IMG/VR virus record: IMGVR_UViG_3300044986_000091
Span: 1 to 43,381 of that record
Length of the DNA stretch: 43,381 nt
DNA from: a virus
Strand: one strand, 5' to 3'
The notes beneath the pieces are model-generated. The model was not told the origin of the DNA. It saw nothing but the letters and a program-made list of their open reading frames with translations, and did no database searches. The translations under genes were made by a program, and so were the position numbers. This document shows, one piece after another, positions 21,805 through 29,478 of this stretch; positions within the stretch are counted from its first letter, which is position 1, and the number at the start of each line of letters is the position of its first letter.

Positions 21805-22365
21805 ATGACACGCGAAGAATGGCTGAACGCCGCCCTCACCGCCCTGCGTCCTTGGTTCAAGGATCGAGCCGACGCCACTATCCCAAGCGATGCCCGGGTC
21901 TCTGTCGGGTTCCCGGGAGGCGGCAGCGCACGGAAGAGAATCGGAGAGTGTTGGGCGCGGAGAATGTCCAAGGACAACGTGAACGAGATCTTCATCTCCC
22001 CTACCCTGCAAGACCCCGTGCGGATGCTCGATGTACTGGTGCATGAGACGGTCCACGCCGTCGATGACTGTGCGAGCGGACACAAGGGTGAATTTAAACG
22101 TATCGCCAAGGACGTTGGCCTCGAAGGGAAGATGACGGCGACCCATGCCGGGGAGGAGTTGAAGGCAGAGTTGGCGCGGATCATCGCCCTGCTGCCCCCG
22201 CTCACTCACGGTGCGCTCGACCTCTCCACCCGCAAGAAGCAGCCGACGAGGCTTGTGAAGTTGGAGTGCGATGGCTGCGGGATGATCCTGCGGACGACGG
22301 CGAAGTGGTTGGAGCAGACGGGGGAGCCGGACTGCGCTTGCGGCGGCCACTTCCATACCGCTTGA
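21805..22365 (+). CDS. SprT-like zinc metalloprotease with C-terminal zinc ribbon
   Basis: 186 residues from ATG at 21805, preceded by AGGAGCCTAAAC. The active-site motif HETVH (80-84) plus H93 in SGHKGEF matches the HExxH...H pattern of SprT/Spartan-like proteases. A zinc ribbon (CDGC at 155-158, CACGG at 177-181) follows, as in many SprT proteins. Cellular Spartan cuts protein crosslinked to DNA; phage SprT-like proteins are common in early regions but their targets are unknown to me. It may clear host proteins from DNA or process a phage protein. Confidence 0.8.
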   Translation: MTREEWLNAALTALRPWFKDRADATIPSDARVSVGFPGGGSARKRIGECWARRMSKDNVNEIFISPTLQDPVRMLDVLVHETVHAVDDCASGHKGEFKRIAKDVGLEGKMTATHAGEELKAELARIIALLPPLTHGALDLSTRKKQPTRLVKLECDGCGMILRTTAKWLEQTGEPDCACGGHFHTA

Positions 22366-22390
22366 CAGGGCTTTAAATCGAGTTCATACT
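22362..22390 (+). promoter_or_regulatory. Candidate promoter PD (TTGACA-17-CATACT)
   Basis: A perfect -35 box TTGACA (22362-22367) and CATACT (22385-22390) are 17 bases apart. The -35 box overlaps the stop of the SprT gene. It would drive the gene cluster starting at 22431. Confidence 0.65.
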
Positions 22391-22430
22391 GTAAGAAATG
22401 TTACGTTACTAACCAGACAGGAGAGCAGAC

Positions 22431-22649
22431 ATGAAGACCAAGACCGCCAAGAATCCCGGCCTCATCTACGCCAAGGCACTCGACCGCCACAACCAGATCG
22501 AGCAGCGACTGTCCCGACTGATGAACGCATGGCAGAAGTCCCGTGCTGCGCTGCGCCGACTGGAGAAGAAACTGGACGAGGCAGCGATGGACGAGGCACA
22601 GGCCAGAGTGTTCGACGAGAGCCAAGCCTTCATCGATGACCCGCTTTAA
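22431..22649 (+). CDS. Small coiled-coil protein
   Basis: 72 residues; ribosome site AGGAGAGCAGAC before ATG. Mostly one long charged helix (RHNQIEQRLSRLMNAWQ, SRAALRRLEKKLDEAAMDE) with heptad-like Leu. First gene behind promoter PD. Function unknown. Confidence 0.7.
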   Translation: MKTKTAKNPGLIYAKALDRHNQIEQRLSRLMNAWQKSRAALRRLEKKLDEAAMDEAQARVFDESQAFIDDPL

Positions 22650-22667
22650 ATCAACAGGAAAGCAGAC

Positions 22668-22946
22668 ATGACCACACAACACACTCCCGCCCCTTGGTCA
22701 GTTGAGATTGACCATCACACCGCTGCCCCCGAATTTATCCGCGCTTATGTGGACGGGGAGATGTACGACCTTGCAAGCGTACTGTGCGACGAGACCGGCA
22801 ACGCGACGGCCAACGCCCGATTGATCGCAGCAGCACCCGATCTTTTGATCGCCCTGCGTGAGGCTGTGGAGATCATCGAAGGCACAGGACTAGACGCAAC
22901 TACTCAACGCGAAGCCATCATCAAAGCAACAGGAGAAAGCAAATGA
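22668..22946 (+). CDS. Conserved small phage protein (HTPAPW...ANARLIAAAPDLL)
   Basis: 92 residues. Starts MTTQHTPAPWSVE, has YVDGEMYDLASVLCD and NARLIAAAPDLLIALREAVE, a pattern I recognise from a very common small phage family of unknown function. Ribosome site AGGAAAGCAGAC. The stop overlaps the next start (ATGA). Confidence 0.78.
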   Translation: MTTQHTPAPWSVEIDHHTAAPEFIRAYVDGEMYDLASVLCDETGNATANARLIAAAPDLLIALREAVEIIEGTGLDATTQREAIIKATGESK

Positions 22947-23068
22947 CCGAGATCAACATCCCGTCGATCACCATCGACGAGGCGTTGCGGGGAGCACAGA
23001 GGGACTTCATCCGCTCCGATAACGAATACAGGACGTTGACTAACATCAGCATTTTGGAGGCAGCATGA
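22943..23068 (+). CDS. 41-residue early microprotein
   Basis: ATG at 22943 is preceded by AGGAGAAAGCAA and overlaps the previous stop; the stop TGA overlaps the next ATG (23065). The product (MTEINIPSITIDEALRGAQ, then RDFIRSDNEYRTLTNISILE) is mildly acidic. Tight four-base overlaps at both ends and a strong ribosome site support a real gene. Confidence 0.65.
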   Translation: MTEINIPSITIDEALRGAQRDFIRSDNEYRTLTNISILEAA

Positions 23069-23259
23069 GCAGATCAATGAGAGTGACGGTGGTGTTGGAG
23101 TTCGACAACGTGCAGAGCATCGAGAGCGAGATAGCCGACATCATCATCCAGAACATCACGGCAAGCACGGACGAGATGGCCGAGGTATTCAACGCAGATG
23201 CGGTGTGGGTAGACAACGCAGAGATTCATATTGAGTACGGCAAGGGGGAGGCAGCATGA
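23065..23259 (+). CDS. Small phage protein, unknown function
   Basis: 64 residues, alpha/beta (MRVTVVLEFDNVQSIESEI, ADIIIQNITASTDEMAEVF) and acidic. TTTTGGAGGCAGC precedes ATG (GGAGG). Overlaps both neighbours by four bases (ATGA), so translation is probably coupled. Confidence 0.68.
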   Translation: MSRSMRVTVVLEFDNVQSIESEIADIIIQNITASTDEMAEVFNADAVWVDNAEIHIEYGKGEAA

Positions 23260-23444
23260 ACTACCAGTACGAGATCGGGCAGCGTGTCATCTGGCGTGGA
23301 GGATGGGGGACGCAAGTCCCCAAGGAGGCGAAGATCGTAGGCACAGGCGAGAAGAATCAGAAGCCTGTCTATGATCTCGACAACGGACATTGGGCATACG
23401 AGTACCAACTGGAGAATTTAAATGTATCGTTGCAGCACTTGTGA
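23256..23444 (+). CDS. Small phage protein, unknown function
   Basis: 62 residues. The first part (YEIGQRVIWRGGWGTQVPKE, AKIVGTGEKNQKPVYDL) looks like a small beta barrel of SH3/KOW type; this is a guess from the strand and Gly pattern. ATG overlaps the previous stop, and GGGAGGCAGC precedes it. The end overlaps the next gene by 23 bases in another frame. Confidence 0.62.
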   Translation: MNYQYEIGQRVIWRGGWGTQVPKEAKIVGTGEKNQKPVYDLDNGHWAYEYQLENLNVSLQHL

Positions 23445-23592
23445 GCATGAGTTCGCGGAGCCGAAGTACATCAAAGATGAAGAGATCATCGACTATGGTA
23501 TCGGCTCGCAATGGGTGACGATCTTCGAGGGTGACGTATGCCCCGAGTGTGAGAACCCGCACATCGAGATCATGGAGAGCGAGGAGGTCTAG
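23422..23592 (+). CDS. 56-residue zinc-ribbon protein
   Basis: ATG at 23422 follows GGAGAATTTAA. The product starts MYRCSTCEHEFAEPKYI and later has GDVCPECENPHIEIME, two CxxC pairs making a zinc ribbon of a type common in small phage proteins. It overlaps the end of the previous gene by 23 bases. The Cys pairs and ribosome site support it as real. Confidence 0.7.
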   Translation: MYRCSTCEHEFAEPKYIKDEEIIDYGIGSQWVTIFEGDVCPECENPHIEIMESEEV

Positions 23593-23654
23593 ACACGCAA
23601 GAGAGATTAGGTTAGGTTCCGTAATAGAGATCTATTAACTAAAGGAAAGCAGAC

Positions 23655-24026
23655 ATGAACGAATCAAATATGCCGGAGTGGTGGAACGAGCAGGATCAAG
23701 ACGAAGCGTGGATCGCGCAGCAGGAAAAGGAACTGGAGCGATACGACGCCGAGTGTGATGACCCCATCATTTTCCCCGAGTTCGCTAAAGCCCTTGTCGG
23801 TTACGGTGTGCGCTTCAGCCACCGCATAGCGATCTACGACTATGCGCGATGCCTCGACATATTGGAGGGCAACGGCCTGTCGTACGAGGATGCCATCGAG
23901 TGGATGGAGTACAACGTGGTGGGGGCGTATCTGGGTGAGAGGACGCCTGTGTTCCTCACGATGCCGAGGAAGAAAGGCAAGAAGACCAAGGTCACGGGAC
24001 AACTCTCGTTCGACTTTGACGCATGA
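23655..24026 (+). CDS. Conserved early protein, unknown function
   Basis: 123 residues; AAAGGAAAGCAGAC precedes ATG. An acidic N-terminus (PEWWNEQDQDEAWIAQQEK) leads to FAKALVGYGVRFSHRIAIYD and SYEDAIEWMEYNVVGAYLG, a pattern I have seen in phage early genes, and a basic end with LSFDFDA. The stop overlaps the nuclease start (ATGA). Function unknown. Confidence 0.72.
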   Translation: MNESNMPEWWNEQDQDEAWIAQQEKELERYDAECDDPIIFPEFAKALVGYGVRFSHRIAIYDYARCLDILEGNGLSYEDAIEWMEYNVVGAYLGERTPVFLTMPRKKGKKTKVTGQLSFDFDA

Positions 24027-24322
24027 CACCCGAGGGGAGAGTCAAGGCCAAGGTTAAGAAAACCTTGACCGAGATGGGGGCGTATTACGCGATGCCTGTG
24101 GCGTCTGGCTATGGACACGCGGGTACGCCCGACTTCCTCGTGTGTTATCGATGCCAGTTCCTTGCCATAGAGACAAAGGCAAAAGGGAATCAGCCCACCG
24201 CCTTGCAAGAGGCAACCATGCAGAGAATACGGGACGCAGGTGGGCGCGTCTTCGTCATTGATGAAACCAACGTAGAGAACCTACGCAAACTGATAGAAGG
24301 AGATTTAAATGAAAGCAAGTGA
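24023..24322 (+). CDS. VRR-NUC domain nuclease
   Basis: 99 residues, the size of a stand-alone VRR-NUC domain. Key features are MPVASGYGHAGTPDFLVCY (active-site Asp37 in PDFL), AIETKAKGNQPTALQ (Glu50, Lys52, Gln62) and GRVFVIDE. VRR-NUC proteins are PD-(D/E)XK nucleases, often structure-specific and Holliday-junction-cutting in phages. ATG overlaps the previous stop; the end overlaps the next gene by 14 bases. It probably acts in recombination or replication intermediate processing. Confidence 0.85.
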   Translation: MTPEGRVKAKVKKTLTEMGAYYAMPVASGYGHAGTPDFLVCYRCQFLAIETKAKGNQPTALQEATMQRIRDAGGRVFVIDETNVENLRKLIEGDLNESK

Positions 24323-24875
24323 CAAGATTCGCCGACTGTTGGCGAAAGGGTTGAACGCCATCGAGATCGCTAAGCGTCTCAAGGTCAAGGCGTCATACGT
24401 CCATACCATCAAGTGGCTCGACAAGAAGGCCAAGGCCAAGCAGAAAGTACAAGTCGAGCGCAGCCATGACCCGAAGGTGGTGAAGGCAGAGAAGAAGTAT
24501 CTGAAGGCTGTCAAGACAAAGAAGCCATCGGAGATCGTCAAGGCCGTGACCGAGATGAAACAGGCGTTGGATGTGATTGAGAAGCCGAAGATTACGCGCA
24601 AAGAATTGCTGGACGAACTCAAGCCGGGATTGAACGCGCTGTTTGGTTTGGACAAGAAAGCGCCCCCTTCCGATCTCGTCAATCACCCACCGCACTACAA
24701 GTCTGGCGGCATCGAGACCATCGATTTCATCGAGGCGAAGGATCTGAACTATCGTCTGGGTAACGTGGTGAAGTACGTGGCACGTGCCGGTAAGAAGGCC
24801 ACCGATCCTGTGCAGGATCTTGAGAAGGCTGCGTGGTACTTGCAGCGTGAGATCGATGCGAGGAAGAACGCGTGA
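24309..24875 (+). CDS. HTH - DUF3310 fusion protein with capsid-like PGLNALFGL segment
   Basis: 188 residues. Residues about 3-40 look like a helix-turn-helix (KIRRLLAKGLNAIEIAKRLK). Residues 95-114 (ITRKELLDEL then KPGLNALFGL) are 15/20 identical to the N-terminus of the major capsid protein of this phage. Residues 122-188 are DUF3310: VNHPPHYKSGGIETIDFIEA, YRLGNVVKYVARAGKK, AAWYLQREIDA. DUF3310 proteins are sometimes annotated as nucleotide kinases, without firm proof I know of. Ribosome site GGAGATTTAA. It ends in a GTGA overlap with the next gene. Confidence 0.8.
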   Translation: MKASDKIRRLLAKGLNAIEIAKRLKVKASYVHTIKWLDKKAKAKQKVQVERSHDPKVVKAEKKYLKAVKTKKPSEIVKAVTEMKQALDVIEKPKITRKELLDELKPGLNALFGLDKKAPPSDLVNHPPHYKSGGIETIDFIEAKDLNYRLGNVVKYVARAGKKATDPVQDLEKAAWYLQREIDARKNA

Positions 24876-25159
24876 ATACCAAGGAAAGTATAAATTCACA
24901 AGAGGCTGCATTCAGCCTTGCGTTATCACTTTCGTTAACAATTACTTTTCTGCGAGCCATTAGGCAGATGAACATTGATAACGGAGTTGTGGTTTCAGAT
25001 AAGTGGGAAAAACTCATAGAGCAGTTGCATACACTATTTTTGGATTCTTGTCAGATAGCCGGAAAAGACTTTGTCGAAACTGGGGACGAGAAAAGCGAAG
25101 CCCTCATGGGTTACGTCTTGAAGATGAGCCGCCCCAACGGTGCGAGAGATAACGCATGA
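24872..25159 (+). CDS. Early protein, unknown function
   Basis: 95 residues, GTG start overlapping the previous stop (GTGA). A hydrophobic helix (AAFSLALSLSLTITFLRAIR) may be membrane-associated or a buried helix. The rest is helical and acidic (KWEKLIEQLHTLFLDS). Noticeably lower G+C than its neighbours in places, hinting at a separate origin. The stop overlaps the next start. Confidence 0.65.
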   Translation: MNTKESINSQEAAFSLALSLSLTITFLRAIRQMNIDNGVVVSDKWEKLIEQLHTLFLDSCQIAGKDFVETGDEKSEALMGYVLKMSRPNGARDNA

Positions 25160-26163
25160 TAGAGAAAGACTACCTCCCGCAATACGCTGCCGAGGCGGTG
25201 AGAGATCTGGAGGAGGCGGCAAGACGCGCACCGGCCATCGCGCAGTCCAACCCGCAGGCTGATGCTAAAGAAATGCATATAGTCACAAGTACATTCACTA
25301 TGGTTGCTAACTTGTTGCGAACGGCGACTCACATAGTCTTACCGCCCAACGGGGAGATTTACCGTGATTCAAAGCACACAGGCCCGACAGATCAAGAGTG
25401 CGTATCGATAACCGGGTTGCCCGCACCGATCACCTCGTTTGAATACCCGTGGACGCACGATATGAACGGGCATTTAAATCCTACGTATGAGTACAGGGGG
25501 GAACAGTCCCAGTTGCAAAACCCTCCGAAGCGCATCACGTTAGTAGTGGATGAGAAGCAGTTCGTCGATCACAAACCCATAGAAGACGGGCGGACGCGCA
25601 TCATTTTCTTGGGCATTTACTACTACCCAACAGTTAGAAGATGGTGTACGGCTCCGTTCAGCGTGTCGATCTTTGATCCTTTGCGCGTTAAACGAGGGAC
25701 TAGAGTTGACACTGGTAATAAATTTTGGTCAACAGAAGTTCAAATCATGAACATGCTGACGCAGGAATACCTTGATCAGAATGACGCCCGCACAGGCGTA
25801 GCAAACTTTAGCGAATACCAAGCAGACATCAGCCTCGTAGCCCAAGCCTGTCATGCGCTGCGTGTGGGAGCGACGTTGGAGACCCGCAAGGAGAAGTCAT
25901 ACACGCGCACGCGTACGTTTGAGAAGGCGGGCGTGGGTGGCTTTGAGTACCACGTGCTGAAGTTGCCACACGGTACGGTAAAAGAAACGCTGGGCACACG
26001 GGAGGGCAGCGAGCGTGATGGCCCGAGGTATCACTTCCGACGCGCTCACTTGCGTAACTTATCGACCGGGGCGCAGACTTTTGTGCGATCCTGTTTTGTG
26101 GGCAACCGCGAGAAGGGCGTGGTCGAGAAGACATACAGGATGGAAAAGGAGGTCGCAGCATGA
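25156..26163 (+). CDS. Conserved phage protein of unknown function
   Basis: 335 residues. The N-terminus is helical, the middle holds ITGLPAPITSFEYPW and RIIFLGIYYYPTVRRW, and the C-terminus has LKLPHGTVKETLGTREGS, YHFRRAHLRNLSTGAQ and FVRSCFVGNREKGVVEKTY. The C-terminal pattern is one I have seen in many phage genomes (GxxRxHxRRGHxR-like) without known role. It overlaps the next gene by four bases (ATGA), so it may be co-translated with the methyltransferase cluster. Confidence 0.7.
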   Translation: MIEKDYLPQYAAEAVRDLEEAARRAPAIAQSNPQADAKEMHIVTSTFTMVANLLRTATHIVLPPNGEIYRDSKHTGPTDQECVSITGLPAPITSFEYPWTHDMNGHLNPTYEYRGEQSQLQNPPKRITLVVDEKQFVDHKPIEDGRTRIIFLGIYYYPTVRRWCTAPFSVSIFDPLRVKRGTRVDTGNKFWSTEVQIMNMLTQEYLDQNDARTGVANFSEYQADISLVAQACHALRVGATLETRKEKSYTRTRTFEKAGVGGFEYHVLKLPHGTVKETLGTREGSERDGPRYHFRRAHLRNLSTGAQTFVRSCFVGNREKGVVEKTYRMEKEVAA

Positions 26164-26798
26164 ATCCGATTTTAATAGGTCGTAAGCGGCTAAGTGATAT
26201 TGTGTGGGGCATCATCGATGAGAAGGTCGGTGACTTTCCTTTCGAGATCATCGAGAAGATCGTGGAGGAACAACAATCGCTGCGATCCGAAGCCGAGTAC
26301 AAAACAGGCTCTGTCCCATACGACGATGCGATTGAGTTGTACAAGATCACCAAATTCTTTCAGCCCAATACAATCGCCGAGGTGGGTACGTTCATTGGCG
26401 TATCTACGTTGACGATGAACTTGGCGCTTGAACGTCTGGTGGATATCTACACCTGCGATATGTCTAACGCCATCGATCTGGATACCTTGAATATTCATCA
26501 ATATCCCAAGACCGCATCACCTGATATGTTCAAGGATTTGGCGCAGAAAGAAACCAAAATTGATCTCGTTTATCTTGATGGTCGTCTGAGTCAGAACGAT
26601 ATTGAGCCGTTGTCTAAGATCATTCACGCTGACACGGTGTTTGTATTCGATGACTTCGAGGGTGTCGAGAAAGGGGTGGTCAATGCCATGATGGTGGAGT
26701 CTTTTGCCAGAGCGTTGATCTACCCACGTGAAGGCAGAAAGACAGCGATCTCCGTTCCTTTCTCACTCCTTCAGATTGTTCCGCAGGAGGCAACATGA
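26160..26798 (+). CDS. Class I SAM-dependent methyltransferase
   Basis: 212 residues. Motif I is IAEVGTFIGVST (72-83) with Glu74 and Gly76; later strands give IYTCDMSNA (96-104), IDLVYLDGR (134-142) and VFVFDDFEG (160-168). The layout resembles the Methyltransf_24 / O-methyltransferase type. The substrate is unknown; adjacent glycosyltransferases make a sugar or glycan substrate plausible (inference). ATG overlaps the previous stop and GGAGGTCGCAGC precedes it. Its own stop overlaps the Trp-rich microprotein. Confidence 0.8.
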   Translation: MNPILIGRKRLSDIVWGIIDEKVGDFPFEIIEKIVEEQQSLRSEAEYKTGSVPYDDAIELYKITKFFQPNTIAEVGTFIGVSTLTMNLALERLVDIYTCDMSNAIDLDTLNIHQYPKTASPDMFKDLAQKETKIDLVYLDGRLSQNDIEPLSKIIHADTVFVFDDFEGVEKGVVNAMMVESFARALIYPREGRKTAISVPFSLLQIVPQEAT

Positions 26799-26914
26799 TT
26801 ACTTGGCTTAAAAGAGTCTTACGTGACTGGCGATGGCGCAGACTGAACGAGTGGGCGCACGTGCCGCCGCCAGAGTGGGCAGCGAAGCGCGGCTCTGGGA
26901 GGGTTTACTGGTGA
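26795..26914 (+). CDS. 39-residue Trp/Arg-rich microprotein
   Basis: ATG at 26795 follows GCAGGAGGCAAC (GGAGG) and overlaps the methyltransferase stop (ATGA). The stop TGA (26912-26914) overlaps the GTG start of the TPR-glycosyltransferase. The product starts MITWLKRVLRDWRWRRLNEW and ends RGSGRVYW, with seven Trp, amphipathic and basic. It could anchor the following enzyme to the membrane or serve only for translational coupling. Confidence 0.6.
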   Translation: MITWLKRVLRDWRWRRLNEWAHVPPPEWAAKRGSGRVYW

Positions 26915-28809
26915 AAGCCCCAAGAATAGGCAAGATCGCCACTCCCAAGAGAGAGGAAAAACAGTCAAAGACTTTGATGGACATGGCGCAGCATGTCTAC
27001 AAGGTTGGAGTAGATACTGCCAACGAGGGAAAATATAACGACGCGATTGGGTATCTGGAGAATCTCAACATGGCATTGCCGTTATTCACGGCATCCATGC
27101 TTCAGACCGGGCGGTGTCATTGGGAGATGCACCGTTGGGAACTTGCACGAAAGTATTTTGAGACCGCCGTACGACTTGAGCCAGAGAACGACGACGCAGG
27201 GTGGACTGTTGGGCTTTTATCCCTTCAGATGGGCGACTTCAAAGCGGGATGGCAAGGTTACGAACGTAGATGGGGGAGTAAGACTTTTAATTCCCCACGA
27301 TTACATACCAAGCGCCCCATGTGGGAGCGTGGCAAACACAAACGTCCTATCGTCTGGTGTGAGCAGGGTATCGGTGATCAGATTCTTTACGGATCACTGA
27401 TTGAAGCGTTGGCGCGAGAGTGCGAACACGTAACTGTACTAATAGATCTGCGACTGGTCGGACTGTTTGAGCGTGGGTGCAAGGCTCCGAATGTAACTTT
27501 TTTATCTCACAGTTCGCGGATAAAGATGAAAGAGCATGACTCGCATCTTCCGATTGCGAGTTTGGGTAGATTGTTTATTAAACGAGTGTGGGATATCCCG
27601 TTCCATGTTTCAGAAGGTTATTTGGCTTCTGATCCATACAGAGTCAAAGAGTTACGCAAAGACTTGGGATTCAGCGACGAACAGTTTGTAGTAGGCATAT
27701 CTTGGCACAGTAACGCTCCTAGCATTGGACAGCACAAGTCTGTGCCGTTGGAGCAATTTAAACCTATCCTTGACACACCGTATTTAAAGTTCATCAACCT
27801 TCAGTACGGCGAAGCGCAGAAGGAAGGTATCGACTTTCACCCGAACCTTATTACGACGCATATTGATACGTTCTTGGACATGGAGAACGTAGCGGCGTTG
27901 ATTGACCTGTGCGATGTGATTATTTCGCCATCGTGTGCGACCGTACATCTGGCAGGGGCGATGGGTAAAGATGTTCTACTTCTTGATGCCAACAAACTTT
28001 GGTACTGGAATAGCCGCCTTGGAAACGAAAGCATGTGGTACAGCGGCGTAAAGATTTATCAGCGCGAGAACATGAACGCGCCGTGGGACTTGCAGTTGAA
28101 GCATGTCAAAGAAGAGTTAGATCTGCGATTGGATTTTAACGGCAGACGAGTGCGCGACAACTTTGTATTCATGTATGTGGGTGACGATATTTCTGGACCA
28201 CAGAAGATGGTCAAATCAATTCTGCGGCATAACCCAGACGCCAATATCATTATGTGTACTGATCAAACCACACCGGATGTGCTAGGTGTGACTGACCGCA
28301 GAGAGTTTGATCTTGATCGTGCTGAGTTAATGACATCACGGCTCAAGTGTTTTGCTGAATTGAAGTTTGCAGAACCCGCGCTTTATATCGATACCGATAT
28401 GATCTTTATTGAGCGCGTCGAGGTAGACAAATTGTTAGGCGAGAACGAGATCGCTATGTGTCGTCGAGACTTTCAGAAAGACGTTCAGTTCAACCCGTAT
28501 CAGCGCGGGATAGACTTTGCTGAATACGCTGAGATGACTATAGACGACGTATACCCGTTTGTTGCTTGTGCCACCGCGACCCGTAATGGTGATCCGTGGA
28601 TTGAAATGTACGCCATGTTGAACGACATGGATAAGAAGTTTCGTAAATGGTACGGCGATCAAGAAGCGTTGAGAGAGTACGCCAAGAAGCACAAGTGCGG
28701 CGAGATGCCTGAGTCCATAGTCGGGTGTCTGCCAGAGTTTAATCACGACGGTGCGAAGATCCTGCATTACAAGGGCGAAGCACGTAAACAACAATTTGAG
28801 GCTGTGTGA
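26911..28809 (+). CDS. TPR - glycosyltransferase (GT-B) - glycosyltransferase (GT-A) fusion protein
   Basis: 632 residues from GTG at 26911, preceded by GGAGGG and overlapping the microprotein stop; an ATG at 26833 lacks a ribosome site. Residues about 20-110 are TPR-like (DTANEGKYNDAIGYLENL, ARKYFETAVRLEPEND, GDFKAGWQGYERRW). Residues about 120-400 resemble GT9/GT41-type GT-B enzymes (WCEQGIGDQILYGSLIEAL, VGISWHSN, VIISPSCATVHLAGAMGK). Residues about 415-632 are a second GT domain with a DxD motif in LYIDTDMIF (about 491-499). Such TPR-GT9 architecture is known in phages and bacteria. Target (virion protein, host surface or DNA) unknown. Confidence 0.8.
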   Translation: MKAPRIGKIATPKREEKQSKTLMDMAQHVYKVGVDTANEGKYNDAIGYLENLNMALPLFTASMLQTGRCHWEMHRWELARKYFETAVRLEPENDDAGWTVGLLSLQMGDFKAGWQGYERRWGSKTFNSPRLHTKRPMWERGKHKRPIVWCEQGIGDQILYGSLIEALARECEHVTVLIDLRLVGLFERGCKAPNVTFLSHSSRIKMKEHDSHLPIASLGRLFIKRVWDIPFHVSEGYLASDPYRVKELRKDLGFSDEQFVVGISWHSNAPSIGQHKSVPLEQFKPILDTPYLKFINLQYGEAQKEGIDFHPNLITTHIDTFLDMENVAALIDLCDVIISPSCATVHLAGAMGKDVLLLDANKLWYWNSRLGNESMWYSGVKIYQRENMNAPWDLQLKHVKEELDLRLDFNGRRVRDNFVFMYVGDDISGPQKMVKSILRHNPDANIIMCTDQTTPDVLGVTDRREFDLDRAELMTSRLKCFAELKFAEPALYIDTDMIFIERVEVDKLLGENEIAMCRRDFQKDVQFNPYQRGIDFAEYAEMTIDDVYPFVACATATRNGDPWIEMYAMLNDMDKKFRKWYGDQEALREYAKKHKCGEMPESIVGCLPEFNHDGAKILHYKGEARKQQFEAV

Positions 28810-29477
28810 TGAAAGTCTTTATTGGTTGGGACAGCCGCGAGGACATCGCGTATCAGGTGTGCCGAGAGTCGTTACTCAGGCATACATCCATTCCGCTCGA
28901 CATTCAGCCGATCAAGCAACAGGAAATGCGTGAGCGCAACCTGTACTGGCGGGAGCATGACCCGCTGTCATCGACGGAGTTTTCCTTCACCCGTTTCCTT
29001 GTGCCGCACCTTTGCAAGCACGAAGGGTGGGCGGTGTTCATGGACTGTGACTTTCTCTGGCGAGGCGACATTGCTGCGCTTGAGGACTACATGAACCCGT
29101 ACTACGGGGCGCTTGTGGTTAAGCATGACTACAAACCGAAAGAATCTACGAAGATGGACGGCGCTGCACAGCACCAGTATCCGCGAAAGAATTGGTCGAG
29201 CATGATCCTGTGGAACTGTGGGCATCCGTTACTCAAGACGCTAACTCCTGAGATTGTGAACCGCGAGACAGGGATGTACCTACATCAGTTACGGTTCTTG
29301 TGGGATGCCACCATCGGTGACTTGCCTATCGCGTATAACTATTTAGAGGGTTGGCATACGAAGAATGACTGCCCGAACCCACAAGCCGTTCACTTCACTC
29401 GCGGTGGCCCTTGGTTCAAGGACTGGGGTAACGTCGAGTACGCAGAAGAGTGGATGGCGGTAGCGAAGGAGATTTGA
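28809..29477 (+). CDS. Glycosyltransferase, GT8-like, with DxD motif
   Basis: 222 residues from ATG at 28809, in a TGATG overlap with the previous gene. MKVFIGWDSREDIAYQVC is a typical GT-A start in phage and bacterial small glycosyltransferases. The metal-binding DxD is FMDCDFLW (Asp79, Asp81). Later AVHFTRGGPWFKDW gives the conserved HxxGxxKPW-like end of GT8 enzymes. Two GT genes in a row, one a double domain, suggest multi-step glycan building. Confidence 0.82.
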   Translation: MKVFIGWDSREDIAYQVCRESLLRHTSIPLDIQPIKQQEMRERNLYWREHDPLSSTEFSFTRFLVPHLCKHEGWAVFMDCDFLWRGDIAALEDYMNPYYGALVVKHDYKPKESTKMDGAAQHQYPRKNWSSMILWNCGHPLLKTLTPEIVNRETGMYLHQLRFLWDATIGDLPIAYNYLEGWHTKNDCPNPQAVHFTRGGPWFKDWGNVEYAEEWMAVAKEI

Positions 29478-29478
29478 C

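Noticed and set aside
23592-23654. Possible promoter and TTAGGTTAGGTT repeat upstream of 23655
   Set aside because: No -35/-10 pair at acceptable spacing, and the repeat is only two units.
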